From: Bacteroidia bacterium
Lineage (GTDB): Bacteria > Bacteroidota > Bacteroidia > J057
Direction: 5' to 3'
NCBI GenBank assembly: GCA_033391075.1
Contig: JAWPMV010000001.1
Location: 4,278,001-4,342,000 of the forward strand
DNA length: 64,000 nt
Shown: piece by piece, positions 25,346 to 35,102 of the stretch
How positions within the stretch are numbered: position 1 is the first letter of the stretch
Layout: every line of letters begins with the position of its first letter
Program-made: the position numbers and the translations under genes
The notes under the pieces: generated by a model
The model's input: the letters and a program-made list of their open reading frames with translations, nothing else
Told to the model about the DNA's origin: nothing
Databases searched by the model: none

Positions 25346-25446
25346 CGGTGGGTAAGGCTGTACGACCAGATCCTTTTGAACTCCGCCAGGGCCGAAAGGC
25401 AGCAACGGTAGAAAGTTGATCGGTGCGATATAGTTCTTACCCTTTT
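25346..25446 (+). ncRNA. ffs: Signal recognition particle RNA (small bacterial type)
   Basis: The invariant SRP core is present: 'CCAGGGCCGAAAGGCAGCA' (25386-25404) is the Ffh-binding symmetric and asymmetric loop region with the GGAA-type tetraloop stem, here CCGAAAGG. The ends pair: GGGTAAG (25350-25356) with CTTACCC (25436-25442). Flanking segments ACGACCAGATCC and TTGATCGGTGCG complete the helix. A T-rich run (25443-25455) follows as terminator. The RNA joins Ffh to form the SRP for co-translational targeting of membrane proteins. Boundaries are set by the paired ends and are approximate to a few bases. A weak promoter-like TTTG lies at 25303-25306. Confidence 0.92.
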
Positions 25447-25497
25447 TCTTTTTTTAACAGTTGGGTTCAAATCTGAACTCTGAATTGCCCCTCCTTC

Positions 25498-26280
25498 TTA
25501 ATTCTCCTTACATTTTTCCAGATATCCATGAAATGCTTCTACTCTACTGAGGTAGCTTTTATGTTGATGGGCTAAAGCCTGATCTATCTCAGTAGACAAA
25601 TTAGCCATATAAGTAAGCAAAGAAGATTTATCCTGATAGTGTAGCTTATCAAATTCAATGCTTGCTGCTAATGATTCCGCCTGACCGATTCGATGTATAT
25701 TGGTTTGCAATTCAACATCTCGCGCCTTCATTCGGAGAACCAAATACTCTTTCAAAATTTCCAGAAGCAAGTGCAAGCCAATCAAGTTATCCTTCCGCAT
25801 AAATTTCTTAACACATTCAAACATCAAGAACCATATGCGATGAATCTCATTAGAGTTTTCTTCAATTGGATGGAAGCCAAAGCTTGTTTTTTCTTTTTTT
25901 TTATGGGCTAATTCTTCTCCATACAGAAGCAGGAAGGAATCTAATTCACGAAACTCCCTTTTCATCCAGGAGTCATAGCTCAGGATACTTAGGTCTAGCC
26001 GCTCTATACCCTCATCAAGCTGCAAAATCAACCTATAGGTCAGACTTTCATCTGAAATATGTTCCTCTTTAGCCAGAATCTGCCCTAATTGTGGAAGCAG
26101 TTGATCCCAGGCTGTTTTCAGCAGAAATTCACCCCTTTCCAAAACAATCACCAGATCTGTATCCGACCAAAAATCCAGGCTCTTCCCATCGACTTTGGAG
26201 CCTGTAAGGAAAATAGCCTTAGTCTTAGCTTCTTTATTTTTACTGAGGATGGATATATACGTATCCAGAAGTTGATCCAT
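25498..26280 (-). CDS. Nucleotidyltransferase-fold protein (aminoglycoside 6-adenylyltransferase-like)
   Basis: 260 residues. 'AIFLTGSKVDGKSLDFWSDTDLVIVL' (about 23-48) is the GS...SDxDL motif of Pol-beta-type nucleotidyltransferases, with the two metal-binding Asp residues. 'ERLDLSILSYDSW' supplies the third Asp. The C-terminal helical half (about 135-260) resembles the AadK/ANT(6) type: 'IHRIWFLMFECVKKFMRKDNLIGLHLLLEILKEYLVLRM'. Aminoglycoside adenylylation is possible, but many such chromosomal proteins have no tested substrate. It lies 60 bases downstream of the FabH-like gene on the same strand and may be co-transcribed. Confidence 0.75.
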   Translation of the reverse strand: MDQLLDTYISILSKNKEAKTKAIFLTGSKVDGKSLDFWSDTDLVIVLERGEFLLKTAWDQLLPQLGQILAKEEHISDESLTYRLILQLDEGIERLDLSILSYDSWMKREFRELDSFLLLYGEELAHKKKEKTSFGFHPIEENSNEIHRIWFLMFECVKKFMRKDNLIGLHLLLEILKEYLVLRMKARDVELQTNIHRIGQAESLAASIEFDKLHYQDKSSLLTYMANLSTEIDQALAHQHKSYLSRVEAFHGYLEKCKEN

Positions 26281-26340
26281 GGGTAAATACAGTTAGTCCC
26301 TTAGGTTTTACCAACAACTCAACCCACATTCTGAACTCTC

Positions 26341-27345
26341 TTACCAGCGAATCAAGGTAGATCCCCAGGTAAATCCACTCCCAAAGGCTGCCAGACACAG
26401 AAGATCTCCTTCTTTCAGCTTGCCTTGTTCCCAGGCTTCGGTCAGCGCAATAGGAATGGAAGCAGCTGTGGTATTGCCATAACGCATGATATTGTTGTAG
26501 ACCTTTTCTTCGGGTAGTCCAAGGCTTTTTCTTACGGCTTCAGCAATACGCAGGTTGGCCTGGTGTGGAATAAAGAGATCAATATCTTCCAATCCCAGAT
26601 TTGTAGCATCTAAAGCTTCATTTACTACTTCCGGAAACTTGGTTACTGCCAGTTTAAAGACAAAGCGACCTTCCATAACCGTATAGATATCTCCATTCTC
26701 AATCATTTCATTGCTGATGAAAGGAGCTTTTCGAGTAGTAGGTGCCAATACTGCCAATTTCTCAGCATAGGTCCCATCAGCATGTAGCTTAGTGGTCAGG
26801 ACCCCTTGTCCTTCTTTTTCTGTTGGTTGAATGACGGCAGCACCTGCTCCATCTCCAAAGAGAACTGTAACATGTCTACCTTCATCCGAATAATCAAAGA
26901 GAGGAGATTGAATCTCTGATCCTACCAGCAAAATATTTTTATAGGTTCCCGACTTGATGAATTGATCCGCAATAGAAATCCCATAGATAAAACCGGAACA
27001 TTGATTTCGGATATCAAGGGCAGGGATTTCCAGATGGGAAATTCCCAATTCCCGCTGAAGCAAAACACCACTACCCGGAAAGTAATAATCCGGACTCAAG
27101 GTTGCGAAGATGATGAAATCTATATCCTCTGGAGTAATTCCGGCTCTTTCAATAGCCATACGGGCGGCATTTGCTCCCATATTGGCAACCGTATCTTTTC
27201 CTTCTGTAAAATACCTCCTCTCAACAATCCCTGAGCGCTCCTGCACCCACTCATCATTGGTATTTACAATTTTGGATAACTCATGATTATCAACAACATT
27301 TTCCGGAACATAAAATCCCAGACCGGCTATTTTGGCGTTTGGCAT
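26341..27345 (-). CDS. 3-oxoacyl-ACP synthase III (KAS III) family protein
   Basis: 334 residues, the usual FabH length. The catalytic triad is complete: Cys116 in 'DIRNQCSGFIYG', His261 in 'IPHQANLRI', and Asn291 in 'RYGNTTAASIP'. The N-terminus 'GFYVPENVVDN' and 'NTNDEWVQERSGIVERR' is typical. KAS III condenses acetyl-CoA (or another acyl-CoA) with malonyl-ACP to start fatty acid synthesis. It stands away from other fab genes, so it may be a second, specialised KAS III (branched-chain or secondary-metabolite starter); this cannot be told from sequence. Probably heads a small minus-strand unit with the nucleotidyltransferase gene. Confidence 0.9.
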   Translation of the reverse strand: MPNAKIAGLGFYVPENVVDNHELSKIVNTNDEWVQERSGIVERRYFTEGKDTVANMGANAARMAIERAGITPEDIDFIIFATLSPDYYFPGSGVLLQRELGISHLEIPALDIRNQCSGFIYGISIADQFIKSGTYKNILLVGSEIQSPLFDYSDEGRHVTVLFGDGAGAAVIQPTEKEGQGVLTTKLHADGTYAEKLAVLAPTTRKAPFISNEMIENGDIYTVMEGRFVFKLAVTKFPEVVNEALDATNLGLEDIDLFIPHQANLRIAEAVRKSLGLPEEKVYNNIMRYGNTTAASIPIALTEAWEQGKLKEGDLLCLAAFGSGFTWGSTLIRW

Positions 27346-27485
27346 AGTATTGTACTTCTTTTATGATCTTTCAAATGTAAAGGGATGAAAGCTAAATCGG
27401 AAATGGATAGCTCAATTAAGAAATGAAAATCTTTGGGGGAAAACCGGCAATTTGTCGTAATTTCCCTTCTACCTAATTCCTATTT

Positions 27486-28862
27486 ATGGAGAAAACTACT
27501 ACTAGCCTGAAAGAGCCGCAGTTTAGTAAAGACTATCAAAACTACGTTCTCGCCCTACTTACCCTGGTTTATACCTTCAATTTTTTTGACCGACAAATCG
27601 TAACCATCCTCCAGGAACCCATCAAAGCGGACCTGGGACTTTTTGACTGGCAATTGGGATTACTTAGCGGACTCTCCTTCGCTTTGTTCTATACTTTTTT
27701 AGGAATTCCCATTGCACGCTATGCGGACAAAGCCAATAGAAGAAATATTGTCGCCATTTCCCTTACGCTTTGGAGTGGAATGACCGCACTTACCGGGTAC
27801 ACCCAGAATTTTATCCAGATACTCCTGGCAAGAATGGGTGTAGGGATAGGAGAAGCAGGTGGTAGTCCTCCGGCTCACTCCATGATCTCGGATTACTTCC
27901 CTCCCAAAAGAAGAGCTACTGCACTTTCCATCTATTCGATGGGCGTCTATTTTGGATTGATGATCGCCTTTGGTATGGGAGGTTGGTTGGCCAGTACATA
28001 TGGCTGGAGACAGGCTTTTTTGATCGTAGGTATTCCCGGGATTATTCTGGCCATTCTGATGAGACTTACCGTAAAAGAACCTATCAGAGGATTTTATGAT
28101 GATGCTGCCAGCAAAAAGGTGGAAACCCCTCCTTTCTTTGAAAGCATCAAATTCCTTTTTAGCAAAAAGACCTTTACTTATTTAGCATTTGCCACTGGAC
28201 TTCATGCCTTCGTAGGATATGCCAATACTTCATGGATGCCTTCTTTGATGCTCAGAATACATGGAGGTCTGGAATGGATCCCTCCTTTTGCATCTGAAGC
28301 TGTCACCATCAACCTTACCGTAGTTGGGCTTATGTTTGCCTTCTCCGTTGGAGTGGGCGGAGGATTGGGAACTTTTCTAGGAGGTTTCCTTTCGGACAGA
28401 CTTTCTAAAAGAGATAATCGATGGTATTGCTGGATTTCAGCCCTCAGTATCCTGATTTCTATTCCTTTTGGATATGCAGTGATTTTCACAGGAAACATGA
28501 CCCTTCTGGTTCTCATGTTTTTCATTTCCAATGTATTATTTGGTATGTATCTGGGGCCCTCAATTGCGGTTTCTCATAGCCTGGTCCCCCCTCACTTCCG
28601 CGCCATGGCAAGTGCCGTTTTATTTTTCGTCCTGAACCTTATCGGAATCGGCATGGGCCCATTGGTTACAGGTATATTCAGTGATTTACTTGCCCCTACA
28701 TTTGGAGATGAGTCAGTCCGATATGCCCTGGCAATCTCTGTAGTTGCAGACCTCGCCGCCATGTGGTTATTTTACAAGGCTGCAGGGAACTTAAATACGG
28801 ACCTTGAAAGTATAGAAAGTCCAACACTAGAAAATAAAATTGATGACATCGGAAATAACTGA
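27486..28862 (+). CDS. MFS transporter (spinster-like)
   Basis: 458 residues, about 12 transmembrane helices. The MFS signature loop between helices 2 and 3 is 'GIPIARYADKANRRNIVAISLTLWSG'. 'NFFDRQIVTILQEPIKADLGL' and 'ARMGVGIGEAGGSPPAHSMISDYFPPKRRATALSIYSMG' match the spinster/hexuronate-like branch. Such members move organic anions, sugar acids or lipids; substrate unknown. The tail is hydrophilic. The downstream ribD ATG lies inside this gene (overlap of 20 bases), so the two are translationally coupled. Confidence 0.88.
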   Translation: MEKTTTSLKEPQFSKDYQNYVLALLTLVYTFNFFDRQIVTILQEPIKADLGLFDWQLGLLSGLSFALFYTFLGIPIARYADKANRRNIVAISLTLWSGMTALTGYTQNFIQILLARMGVGIGEAGGSPPAHSMISDYFPPKRRATALSIYSMGVYFGLMIAFGMGGWLASTYGWRQAFLIVGIPGIILAILMRLTVKEPIRGFYDDAASKKVETPPFFESIKFLFSKKTFTYLAFATGLHAFVGYANTSWMPSLMLRIHGGLEWIPPFASEAVTINLTVVGLMFAFSVGVGGGLGTFLGGFLSDRLSKRDNRWYCWISALSILISIPFGYAVIFTGNMTLLVLMFFISNVLFGMYLGPSIAVSHSLVPPHFRAMASAVLFFVLNLIGIGMGPLVTGIFSDLLAPTFGDESVRYALAISVVADLAAMWLFYKAAGNLNTDLESIESPTLENKIDDIGNN

Positions 28863-29931
28863 TGCACTTTTTTTAAATCGTTGTAAAGAACTGGCAGAAA
28901 TGTCCGACTCCCGGGTTTATCCCAATCCGAGAGTTGGATCTGTCATTGTCCATGAAGGAAAGATCATTGGAGAAGGTTTCCATCGGATGCCCGGAAGCGC
29001 TCATGCGGAAGTGGCAGCCGTGGCTTCGGTAAAAGATAAATCTCTGCTTCCATCCTCCACCATCTACGTCAACCTCGAACCCTGCAATCATTTTGGAAAA
29101 ACCCCTCCCTGTACTCATCTCATTTTAGAACATAAGATACCGGAGGTGGTGATCGGTAGTCTGGATCCAAATCCTCAAGTCGCTGGTTCAGGGGTGCAGA
29201 GATTGAAAGAGCATGGACTAAAAGTGAGAGTAGCTGAAGATCCTGGCGAATTTCATGACCTCAATAAAGTCTTCTTCACCAATCAGCTAAAGAAGCGAGC
29301 CTTTATCCTACTTAAGTGGGCAGAATCATCTGATAATTTTATTGCGACTTTTAATGAGGAAGGGAAAGCGATTCCCACTCCCATTAGTGGTTCACAAAGT
29401 TTGCGCCTAGCACATAAACTCAGGGCCAAACATCATGCGATCATGATCGCCAAAAACACAGCTCTGATCGATAATCCTCGCCTGAATACCCGACTCTATC
29501 CCGGAAGAACTCCTATTCGGATCATCCTGGATCGAAACATGGAGCTTCCCAGAAGTCTTGGGATTTTTCAGGATGGATTGGAGACCCTTATTCTGAATGA
29601 AAAAGAAAACACCTCCGAAGGGGCCGTACGCTGGATAAAAACCGATAAGCTTGGAGACCTGAATAAACTTTCTGGTGAACTACTGGAAAGATTAGGCATT
29701 TGTAGTGTTTTAGTTGAAGGAGGAAGTAATCTTCTCCAGCAATATATCGACCAGGCGGCTTATGATGAGATTTGGCGAGTTGAAGCCGAAAAGACCTTAC
29801 TGCAAGGCATATCCGGTCCCAAAATACCTGCACAGATAAATTTTGAACAAGGAAGACTTGATCGAAAGGATCAGTTATTCTATTATAGAGCCTATCAGGA
29901 CATCTTTAGCCCAATAGCTCCAAACACATGA
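28843..29931 (+). CDS. ribD: Bifunctional riboflavin-biosynthesis deaminase/reductase RibD
   Basis: 362 residues from the ATG at 28843. The N-terminal zinc deaminase domain shows 'YPNPRVGSVIV', 'GSAHAEVAAVAS' (catalytic His-Ala-Glu) and 'LEPCNHFGKTPPCTH' (zinc Cys pair). The C-terminal reductase domain shows 'LLKWAESSDNFIA', 'DNPRLNTR' and 'SVLVEGGSNLLQQYI'. The enzyme deaminates 2,5-diamino-6-ribosylamino-pyrimidinone phosphate and reduces the ribosyl group, two steps to riboflavin. No other rib genes are nearby. Its start overlaps the MFS gene and its stop overlaps the next start (ATGA), so it is embedded in a three-gene operon. Confidence 0.93.
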   Translation: MTSEITDALFLNRCKELAEMSDSRVYPNPRVGSVIVHEGKIIGEGFHRMPGSAHAEVAAVASVKDKSLLPSSTIYVNLEPCNHFGKTPPCTHLILEHKIPEVVIGSLDPNPQVAGSGVQRLKEHGLKVRVAEDPGEFHDLNKVFFTNQLKKRAFILLKWAESSDNFIATFNEEGKAIPTPISGSQSLRLAHKLRAKHHAIMIAKNTALIDNPRLNTRLYPGRTPIRIILDRNMELPRSLGIFQDGLETLILNEKENTSEGAVRWIKTDKLGDLNKLSGELLERLGICSVLVEGGSNLLQQYIDQAAYDEIWRVEAEKTLLQGISGPKIPAQINFEQGRLDRKDQLFYYRAYQDIFSPIAPNT

Positions 29932-32201
29932 AAAAACTACTGCTATCCCTCAGTCTCTGCTTATTCCTCTTCCCAACACTTCAAGCCCAGGAAAGTGATC
30001 CGGCTTTATTGACCCTGGACCGCATTTTCCTTAATGGCGAATTCATCCAAAGCGGTATTGGACAAATCCAATGGTACAAAGGAGGAGAAGCCTACACACA
30101 AGTAGTGGCTTCAACCGAAATAAGAGGCGCGCAGGATATCATCAAATACAATACCCAAAGCGGTGATTCAGAAACCTGGATTTCAGCCAAAGACCTCATT
30201 CCCTCCGGGAGCGACCGTCCTTTGCAAATAGCCGCATATAAAGGACTGGCCAATGAGTCTCAGGTGATGATCTTCACCAACACCCGTAGAGTATGGCGAA
30301 CCAATACCCGGGGAGATTACTGGGTATTTAATAGAGAAAGTAAAGAACTCCGGAAGCTGGGAGGAGACTTGCCCGGCTCTTCGCTCATGTTCAGCAAATT
30401 TGCCCCGGATGGGAAAAGTGTGGCTTATGTAAGTGGCAATAACCTTTACCTCGAATCCTGGGAAAATAAAGAAGTCCAAGCCCTTACGGAAGATGGTTCG
30501 CGTAACATTATCAATGGGACTTTCGATTGGGTATATGAGGAAGAGTTTTTCTGCCAGGATGGATTTAGATGGAGCCCTGATTCGCGTAAAATAGCTTATT
30601 GGCAATTGGATGCAGCTGGAACGGGCATTTTCTATATGATCAACAATACCGATTCTGTTTACTCCAGACCGATTCCTATAGAATATCCGAAAGTAGGAGA
30701 TAAACCCTCTGGAGCACGTATAGGCATTCTGGATGTTCAAACGAAAAAGACACTTTGGCTAAATATACCCGGAGCAGAACGGGACAATTACTTACCCAGG
30801 CTTCAATGGATTGGGGATAAAGTTCTGGTTCAACAGCTAAACCGCAAACAAAATCACCTCAAACTATGGATTTGTGATGCCGAAAGTGGGGAGGCGAAAC
30901 TGGTATATGAAGAAAAGGACAAAGCATGGGTAGATATTTTCCATATGGATGCCAGCAGCCCCAGAGGCATGAGGGATTATCAGGTAGTAGATGAGGGAAA
31001 AGCCGTTTTACGGCTTGCAGATAAAGATAGCTGGAGACATCTCTATAAAATAGCTTTAGATGGCTCTGGAGCAAAGGACATGAGCCCTGCCGCTTATGAT
31101 TTGGCAAGAACCTATGATCTTTCGAGCGATGCATCTGCGATTTACACCATCGCATCTCCTGACAATCCCACCCAAAGGTATTTATACCAACTATCTCTGA
31201 AAGGAAAAGCTAAAAGCAAAAGACTGACCCCCGAGGAGTATTCCGGTATTAACCAATATAATATTTCCCCTAATGGAGCATACGCCATCCATACCCACTC
31301 CAATGCCAATACTCCCAATAGCTACCGCTTGATCAGCCTTCCTGACCATAAAAGTGTTCGCAGCTTACAGGACAATTCGGCATATAAAGAAAAATTGGCG
31401 GGCCTGGATCTTCCGACCTATGAATTCTTTACGGTAGAGACTGAAGATGGAGTGGTCATGGAAGGGAAAATGATGAAACCCAGCGTCTTTAATCCCCAAA
31501 AGAAATATCCCGTACTTTTCAATCTGTATGGAGAACCTGCCGGGCAAACGGCAGTGGACAGATGGGATGGCAATCTCTGGCATGCAATGCTGGCTCAACA
31601 AGGCTATATCGTCCTGACCCTAGACAATAGAGGCACTCCCAGTCTGAAAGGACGGGAATGGAGAAAAAGTATATACAGAAAGATCGGAATTCTAAATTCA
31701 CATGATCAGGCAATGGCTGCCAAAAAGATAGCAGAATGGCCCTTCGTCGATAAAGATCGCATGGCCGTATGGGGCTGGAGCGGAGGAGGCACCATGACCC
31801 TCAATCTACTTTTTCGTTATCCCGGACTCTTTAGTACCGGCATGTCGGTAGCTCCGGTTGCCAATCAGCTCCTTTATGACAATATCTACCAGGAACGCTA
31901 TATGGGACTGCCTCAGGAAAACATGGAAGATTTTGTTGAAGGCTCTCCTCTGACATATGCAAAAAATCTTGAAGATAATCTTTTGCTTGTTCATGGAACC
32001 GGTGATGACAATGTGCACTACCAGAATAGCGAGGTGCTAATCAATGAATTGATCAAGCACAATAAGCAATTTCAGGTTATGCCTTACCCCAATCGCTCAC
32101 ATGGCATTTACGAGGGCCCAAATACCCGTAGGCATTTATATACCTTATTGACCCAATACCTGCTTAGAAATTGTCCTCCAAATGCAGAAGAGGATCGATA
32201 A
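29928..32201 (+). CDS. Dipeptidyl-peptidase IV-type S9 serine peptidase
   Basis: 757 residues with a signal peptide (1-20). The N-terminal beta-propeller carries 'DWVYEEEFF', the double-Glu motif that anchors the substrate N-terminus in DPP-IV. The alpha/beta hydrolase domain has Ser618 in 'WGWSGGGTM', Asp693 in 'GTGDDNVHYQ' and His725 in 'RSHGIYEG', a full catalytic triad. It would release Xaa-Pro (or Xaa-Ala) dipeptides in the periplasm or at the surface. The usual GWSYGG is GWSGGG here. Its ATG overlaps the ribD stop by four bases. Confidence 0.92.
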   Translation: MKKLLLSLSLCLFLFPTLQAQESDPALLTLDRIFLNGEFIQSGIGQIQWYKGGEAYTQVVASTEIRGAQDIIKYNTQSGDSETWISAKDLIPSGSDRPLQIAAYKGLANESQVMIFTNTRRVWRTNTRGDYWVFNRESKELRKLGGDLPGSSLMFSKFAPDGKSVAYVSGNNLYLESWENKEVQALTEDGSRNIINGTFDWVYEEEFFCQDGFRWSPDSRKIAYWQLDAAGTGIFYMINNTDSVYSRPIPIEYPKVGDKPSGARIGILDVQTKKTLWLNIPGAERDNYLPRLQWIGDKVLVQQLNRKQNHLKLWICDAESGEAKLVYEEKDKAWVDIFHMDASSPRGMRDYQVVDEGKAVLRLADKDSWRHLYKIALDGSGAKDMSPAAYDLARTYDLSSDASAIYTIASPDNPTQRYLYQLSLKGKAKSKRLTPEEYSGINQYNISPNGAYAIHTHSNANTPNSYRLISLPDHKSVRSLQDNSAYKEKLAGLDLPTYEFFTVETEDGVVMEGKMMKPSVFNPQKKYPVLFNLYGEPAGQTAVDRWDGNLWHAMLAQQGYIVLTLDNRGTPSLKGREWRKSIYRKIGILNSHDQAMAAKKIAEWPFVDKDRMAVWGWSGGGTMTLNLLFRYPGLFSTGMSVAPVANQLLYDNIYQERYMGLPQENMEDFVEGSPLTYAKNLEDNLLLVHGTGDDNVHYQNSEVLINELIKHNKQFQVMPYPNRSHGIYEGPNTRRHLYTLLTQYLLRNCPPNAEEDR

Positions 32202-32272
32202 TTTTTATAATAAGAGGCAAGTAAGTGGATAATTCCCTTCATTTGCCCTCCACTACATAAATTTCTACGTTA

Positions 32273-32280
32273 TAGCTTTG
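32273..32280 (+). promoter_or_regulatory. Bacteroidota -7 box (TAGCTTTG) before the first TonB receptor
   Basis: TAGCTTTG matches TAnnTTTG exactly and lies 64 bases before the ATG at 32344. The nearest TTTG (32242-32245) is too far away (27 bases) for a standard -33 box. Confidence 0.4.
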
Positions 32281-32343
32281 AAGCAACATTTTCCCTTGTA
32301 TCACTCGTTTCCCTAAAAGAAACAGGAAGCACAACAAAAAGAA

Positions 32344-35091
32344 ATGCGCCGAAAACTACTATCAGTACTGCTAGTTATACTACTCAGTCCGCTACTCAGC
32401 CTGGCCCAACAATCAGGCTCACAACTACTGGATATGCCTATATCTGCCAGCTTTGCAAACCAAAGCCTGATGGATATTTTCACTGAATTGGAAAAGGAAT
32501 ACGAAGTCCGCTTTTTCTACAAAGAAGAATGGATTCCTCGTCAAGGCATTTCCATGATTATCAATAATCAAAGCCTTCGTCAGGTATTGAGACAATTGCT
32601 GGAAGCCAGAGGACTGGCTTTTTCTCAGTATGGAGAAAAAGCAGTGATCATTGGCAGGAGAACTGACCTTCAAATCCTGGAGGAATTTTCCTATGAGCAA
32701 TACCTGGATGATATCGATGGCAAAAAGAAGAAAGCGATCACTTCTGGTTTTGTGGAAATTCTGGGAGATTCTACCATACGCCCTTTGCCACAAACGGCCA
32801 GCATAGAAGGGGTGATATATGATGAGGAAACCGAAACTGTTTTAGCCGGAGCCCAAATTGCTTTTCCCCAATTGGAGATAGGGGCTATTTCTGATGAAAA
32901 GGGAGAATTTTCTATGGACATGCCTACCGGTAAATACGTAGCAGAAATTGAGGCTCCTGGTCATGAAAAACTCATTATAGATGTATGGGTGTATTCGGAT
33001 GGAGAATGGGAAATCCCGCTTTACTATACCGCATACCAATTGACAGAAGTACTCCTTGAAGCAGAATCTGTGGGGCAAAGCAAAGACAGCCCGGAAGCCG
33101 GAAAAGTAAATATATCGATCGTAGATATTCGTAAGCGACCCGCTTTATTAGGAGAAGTTGATATAGTAAATACGGTCTTGCTCTTGCCGGGCGTAAGTTC
33201 TGTTGGAGAAGCATCTACGGGTTTCAATGTAAGAGGAGGGAATGTAGACCAAAACCTCCTGATGCTTGGAGGAAATCCCATTTTTAACTCCTCTCACTTA
33301 TTTGGACTCTTCTCTGTCTTCAATCCCGATATCGTACAGAGCGCCACTTTGTATAAGGGCCATATTCCCGCACAATTTGGCGGTCGGATTTCTTCGGTGC
33401 TGGATGTAAAGGTGATGGAAGGAAGCTACCGGAAATTGAGAGGTCGGGGAAATGTTGGATTACTTTCCAGTAAACTCATGGTCAATGGCCCGATCAAGAA
33501 GGGAGAAAGCTCTTTTGTGCTGGGAGTACGGGGAGCCTATCCGGATTTATTTACGGGATATGTAGAGCAAATTCCGGATGTATTTCAAAGTAGTACTTAC
33601 TACTGGGATGTTTCGGGCAAGGCTACACAGAAATTCGGAGAAAATGGCAAACTTTCCCTTTTTGCTTATGGAAGTAAAGATGCTTTTTCATTTGCCGAAG
33701 GATTTGGATTTAGTTGGGACAATTTTGTATCCAGCCTGACCTGGAACCAGATATATAGTAGCCAGCTATCTTCAGAGGTTTCCGCTAAAACCAGCCACTA
33801 CCTCAGTCGCTTTAGCAATGAAAATGGAAAAGATGGTTCGATCAATAGTACCGGGATTGACAACCATAGCTTCAAGGCCAATCTCCAATACGTACCCAAC
33901 TACAGCCACAACTTCAATTTCGGGATGGAAATGAATTTCTATGACATCCTGGATAATAAACAGGAACCTTTAGGGCCAAACTCCATTTTGGAAGCCAATT
34001 CTTTCCCCAAAGATCAGGGCCTTGAATTCGCCCTCTATGCAAATGACAATTTTGACCTCAATGACTTTGTTCGTTTTTCCGCGGGTTTAAGATTTAGCCG
34101 ATATACCGCTTATGGGCCTTATGATGTAAATGTATATGCGGAAGGAAAAGATCGCACCATAGGCAATCGAACCGGGACGATCAGTTATGGCAAGGGAGAA
34201 GGCATACGCAGTTTCAATAATCTGGAGCCTCGTATTTCTCTTAGGGTCAGATTTGATGAGACGGCTTCTATTAAAGCCAGCTATAATCGGGTCAATCAGT
34301 ATTTACACCTGGTTTCCAATACAGCCTCTGCCACACCTATAGATATTTGGCAAACCAGCAATACCCATATACCTGCCCAAAGAGGGGATAATTATTCTCT
34401 GGGATTCTTCAAGGATTTCGGGGCAAAGGAGTGGGAAACCTCTCTGGAATTCTTTTATCGTGATATGAGCGGTTTGGTTGTAACCAAGAATTTCGGCCAA
34501 CTCCTCGGCAATCCCAATATTGAAACAGAAGTACTCAATGCCACCGGCTATGCATACGGAGGAGAATTTAGCATAAATAGAAGTTTCGGAGACCTGGATC
34601 TGGAATTTTCCTTCACCTATGCACGTACCCTCAGACGCACCGAAGACAATCCAGAAGGAATCGGAATCAACGATAATACATATTTCCCTGCGGATTTTGA
34701 TTCACCGATCAATATCAACCTGAATGCAAAGTGGCAACAAAGAAGTACACGTACCTTTGGGCTGAACTTCCTCTTCAGGACCGGACGTCCGGTGAGTGTT
34801 CCGGCTGGAGTAATCCCTGTTTTCCCGGGCATATTGCTTCCGGATTTCACAGAAAGAAACAGCTTCCGTATCCCGGATTATCATAGATTGGATCTCTCTT
34901 ATACCTTTGACGATGGATTGATCAATAAAAGTAAAGTCAAAAGTGATCTGACTTTTTCAGTCTATAATATTTATTCGCGAAGAAATCCCTTCTCTGTTTT
35001 TTTCCGAGAGCAAAACAACCGACTCCGAACCTTCACCCTTTCTGTCCTGGGTACCGCGATTCCTTTTGTTAGTTATAATGTGAGATTCTAA
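32344..35091 (+). CDS. TonB-dependent receptor with STN and carboxypeptidase-regulatory domains (copy 1)
   Basis: 915 residues. Signal peptide (1-21) is followed by an STN domain (about 30-105: ISASFANQSLMDIFTELEKEY, then VRFFYKEEW). A carboxypeptidase-regulatory-like beta sandwich spans about 155-245 (IEGVIYDEETETVLAGAQI). The plug domain is about 265-380 (VDIVNTVLLLPGVSSVGEA, GFNVRGGNVDQNLLML, LYKGHIPAQFGGRISSVLDV). A 22-strand-type barrel runs to the end (SYTFDDGL, FSVYNIYSRRNPFSVFFRE, FVSYNVRF). It imports a nutrient across the outer membrane using TonB energy; substrate unknown. It is followed 11 bases later by the MG2/plug-like gene and has a close paralogue at 37143. Confidence 0.92.
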   Translation: MRRKLLSVLLVILLSPLLSLAQQSGSQLLDMPISASFANQSLMDIFTELEKEYEVRFFYKEEWIPRQGISMIINNQSLRQVLRQLLEARGLAFSQYGEKAVIIGRRTDLQILEEFSYEQYLDDIDGKKKKAITSGFVEILGDSTIRPLPQTASIEGVIYDEETETVLAGAQIAFPQLEIGAISDEKGEFSMDMPTGKYVAEIEAPGHEKLIIDVWVYSDGEWEIPLYYTAYQLTEVLLEAESVGQSKDSPEAGKVNISIVDIRKRPALLGEVDIVNTVLLLPGVSSVGEASTGFNVRGGNVDQNLLMLGGNPIFNSSHLFGLFSVFNPDIVQSATLYKGHIPAQFGGRISSVLDVKVMEGSYRKLRGRGNVGLLSSKLMVNGPIKKGESSFVLGVRGAYPDLFTGYVEQIPDVFQSSTYYWDVSGKATQKFGENGKLSLFAYGSKDAFSFAEGFGFSWDNFVSSLTWNQIYSSQLSSEVSAKTSHYLSRFSNENGKDGSINSTGIDNHSFKANLQYVPNYSHNFNFGMEMNFYDILDNKQEPLGPNSILEANSFPKDQGLEFALYANDNFDLNDFVRFSAGLRFSRYTAYGPYDVNVYAEGKDRTIGNRTGTISYGKGEGIRSFNNLEPRISLRVRFDETASIKASYNRVNQYLHLVSNTASATPIDIWQTSNTHIPAQRGDNYSLGFFKDFGAKEWETSLEFFYRDMSGLVVTKNFGQLLGNPNIETEVLNATGYAYGGEFSINRSFGDLDLEFSFTYARTLRRTEDNPEGIGINDNTYFPADFDSPININLNAKWQQRSTRTFGLNFLFRTGRPVSVPAGVIPVFPGILLPDFTERNSFRIPDYHRLDLSYTFDDGLINKSKVKSDLTFSVYNIYSRRNPFSVFFREQNNRLRTFTLSVLGTAIPFVSYNVRF

Positions 35092-35102
35092 TTCAGCTTC
35101 TG

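Noticed and set aside
25282-25470. Minus-strand open frame covering the SRP RNA
   Set aside because: The conserved SRP core on the plus strand explains the sequence; the frame has no protein features.
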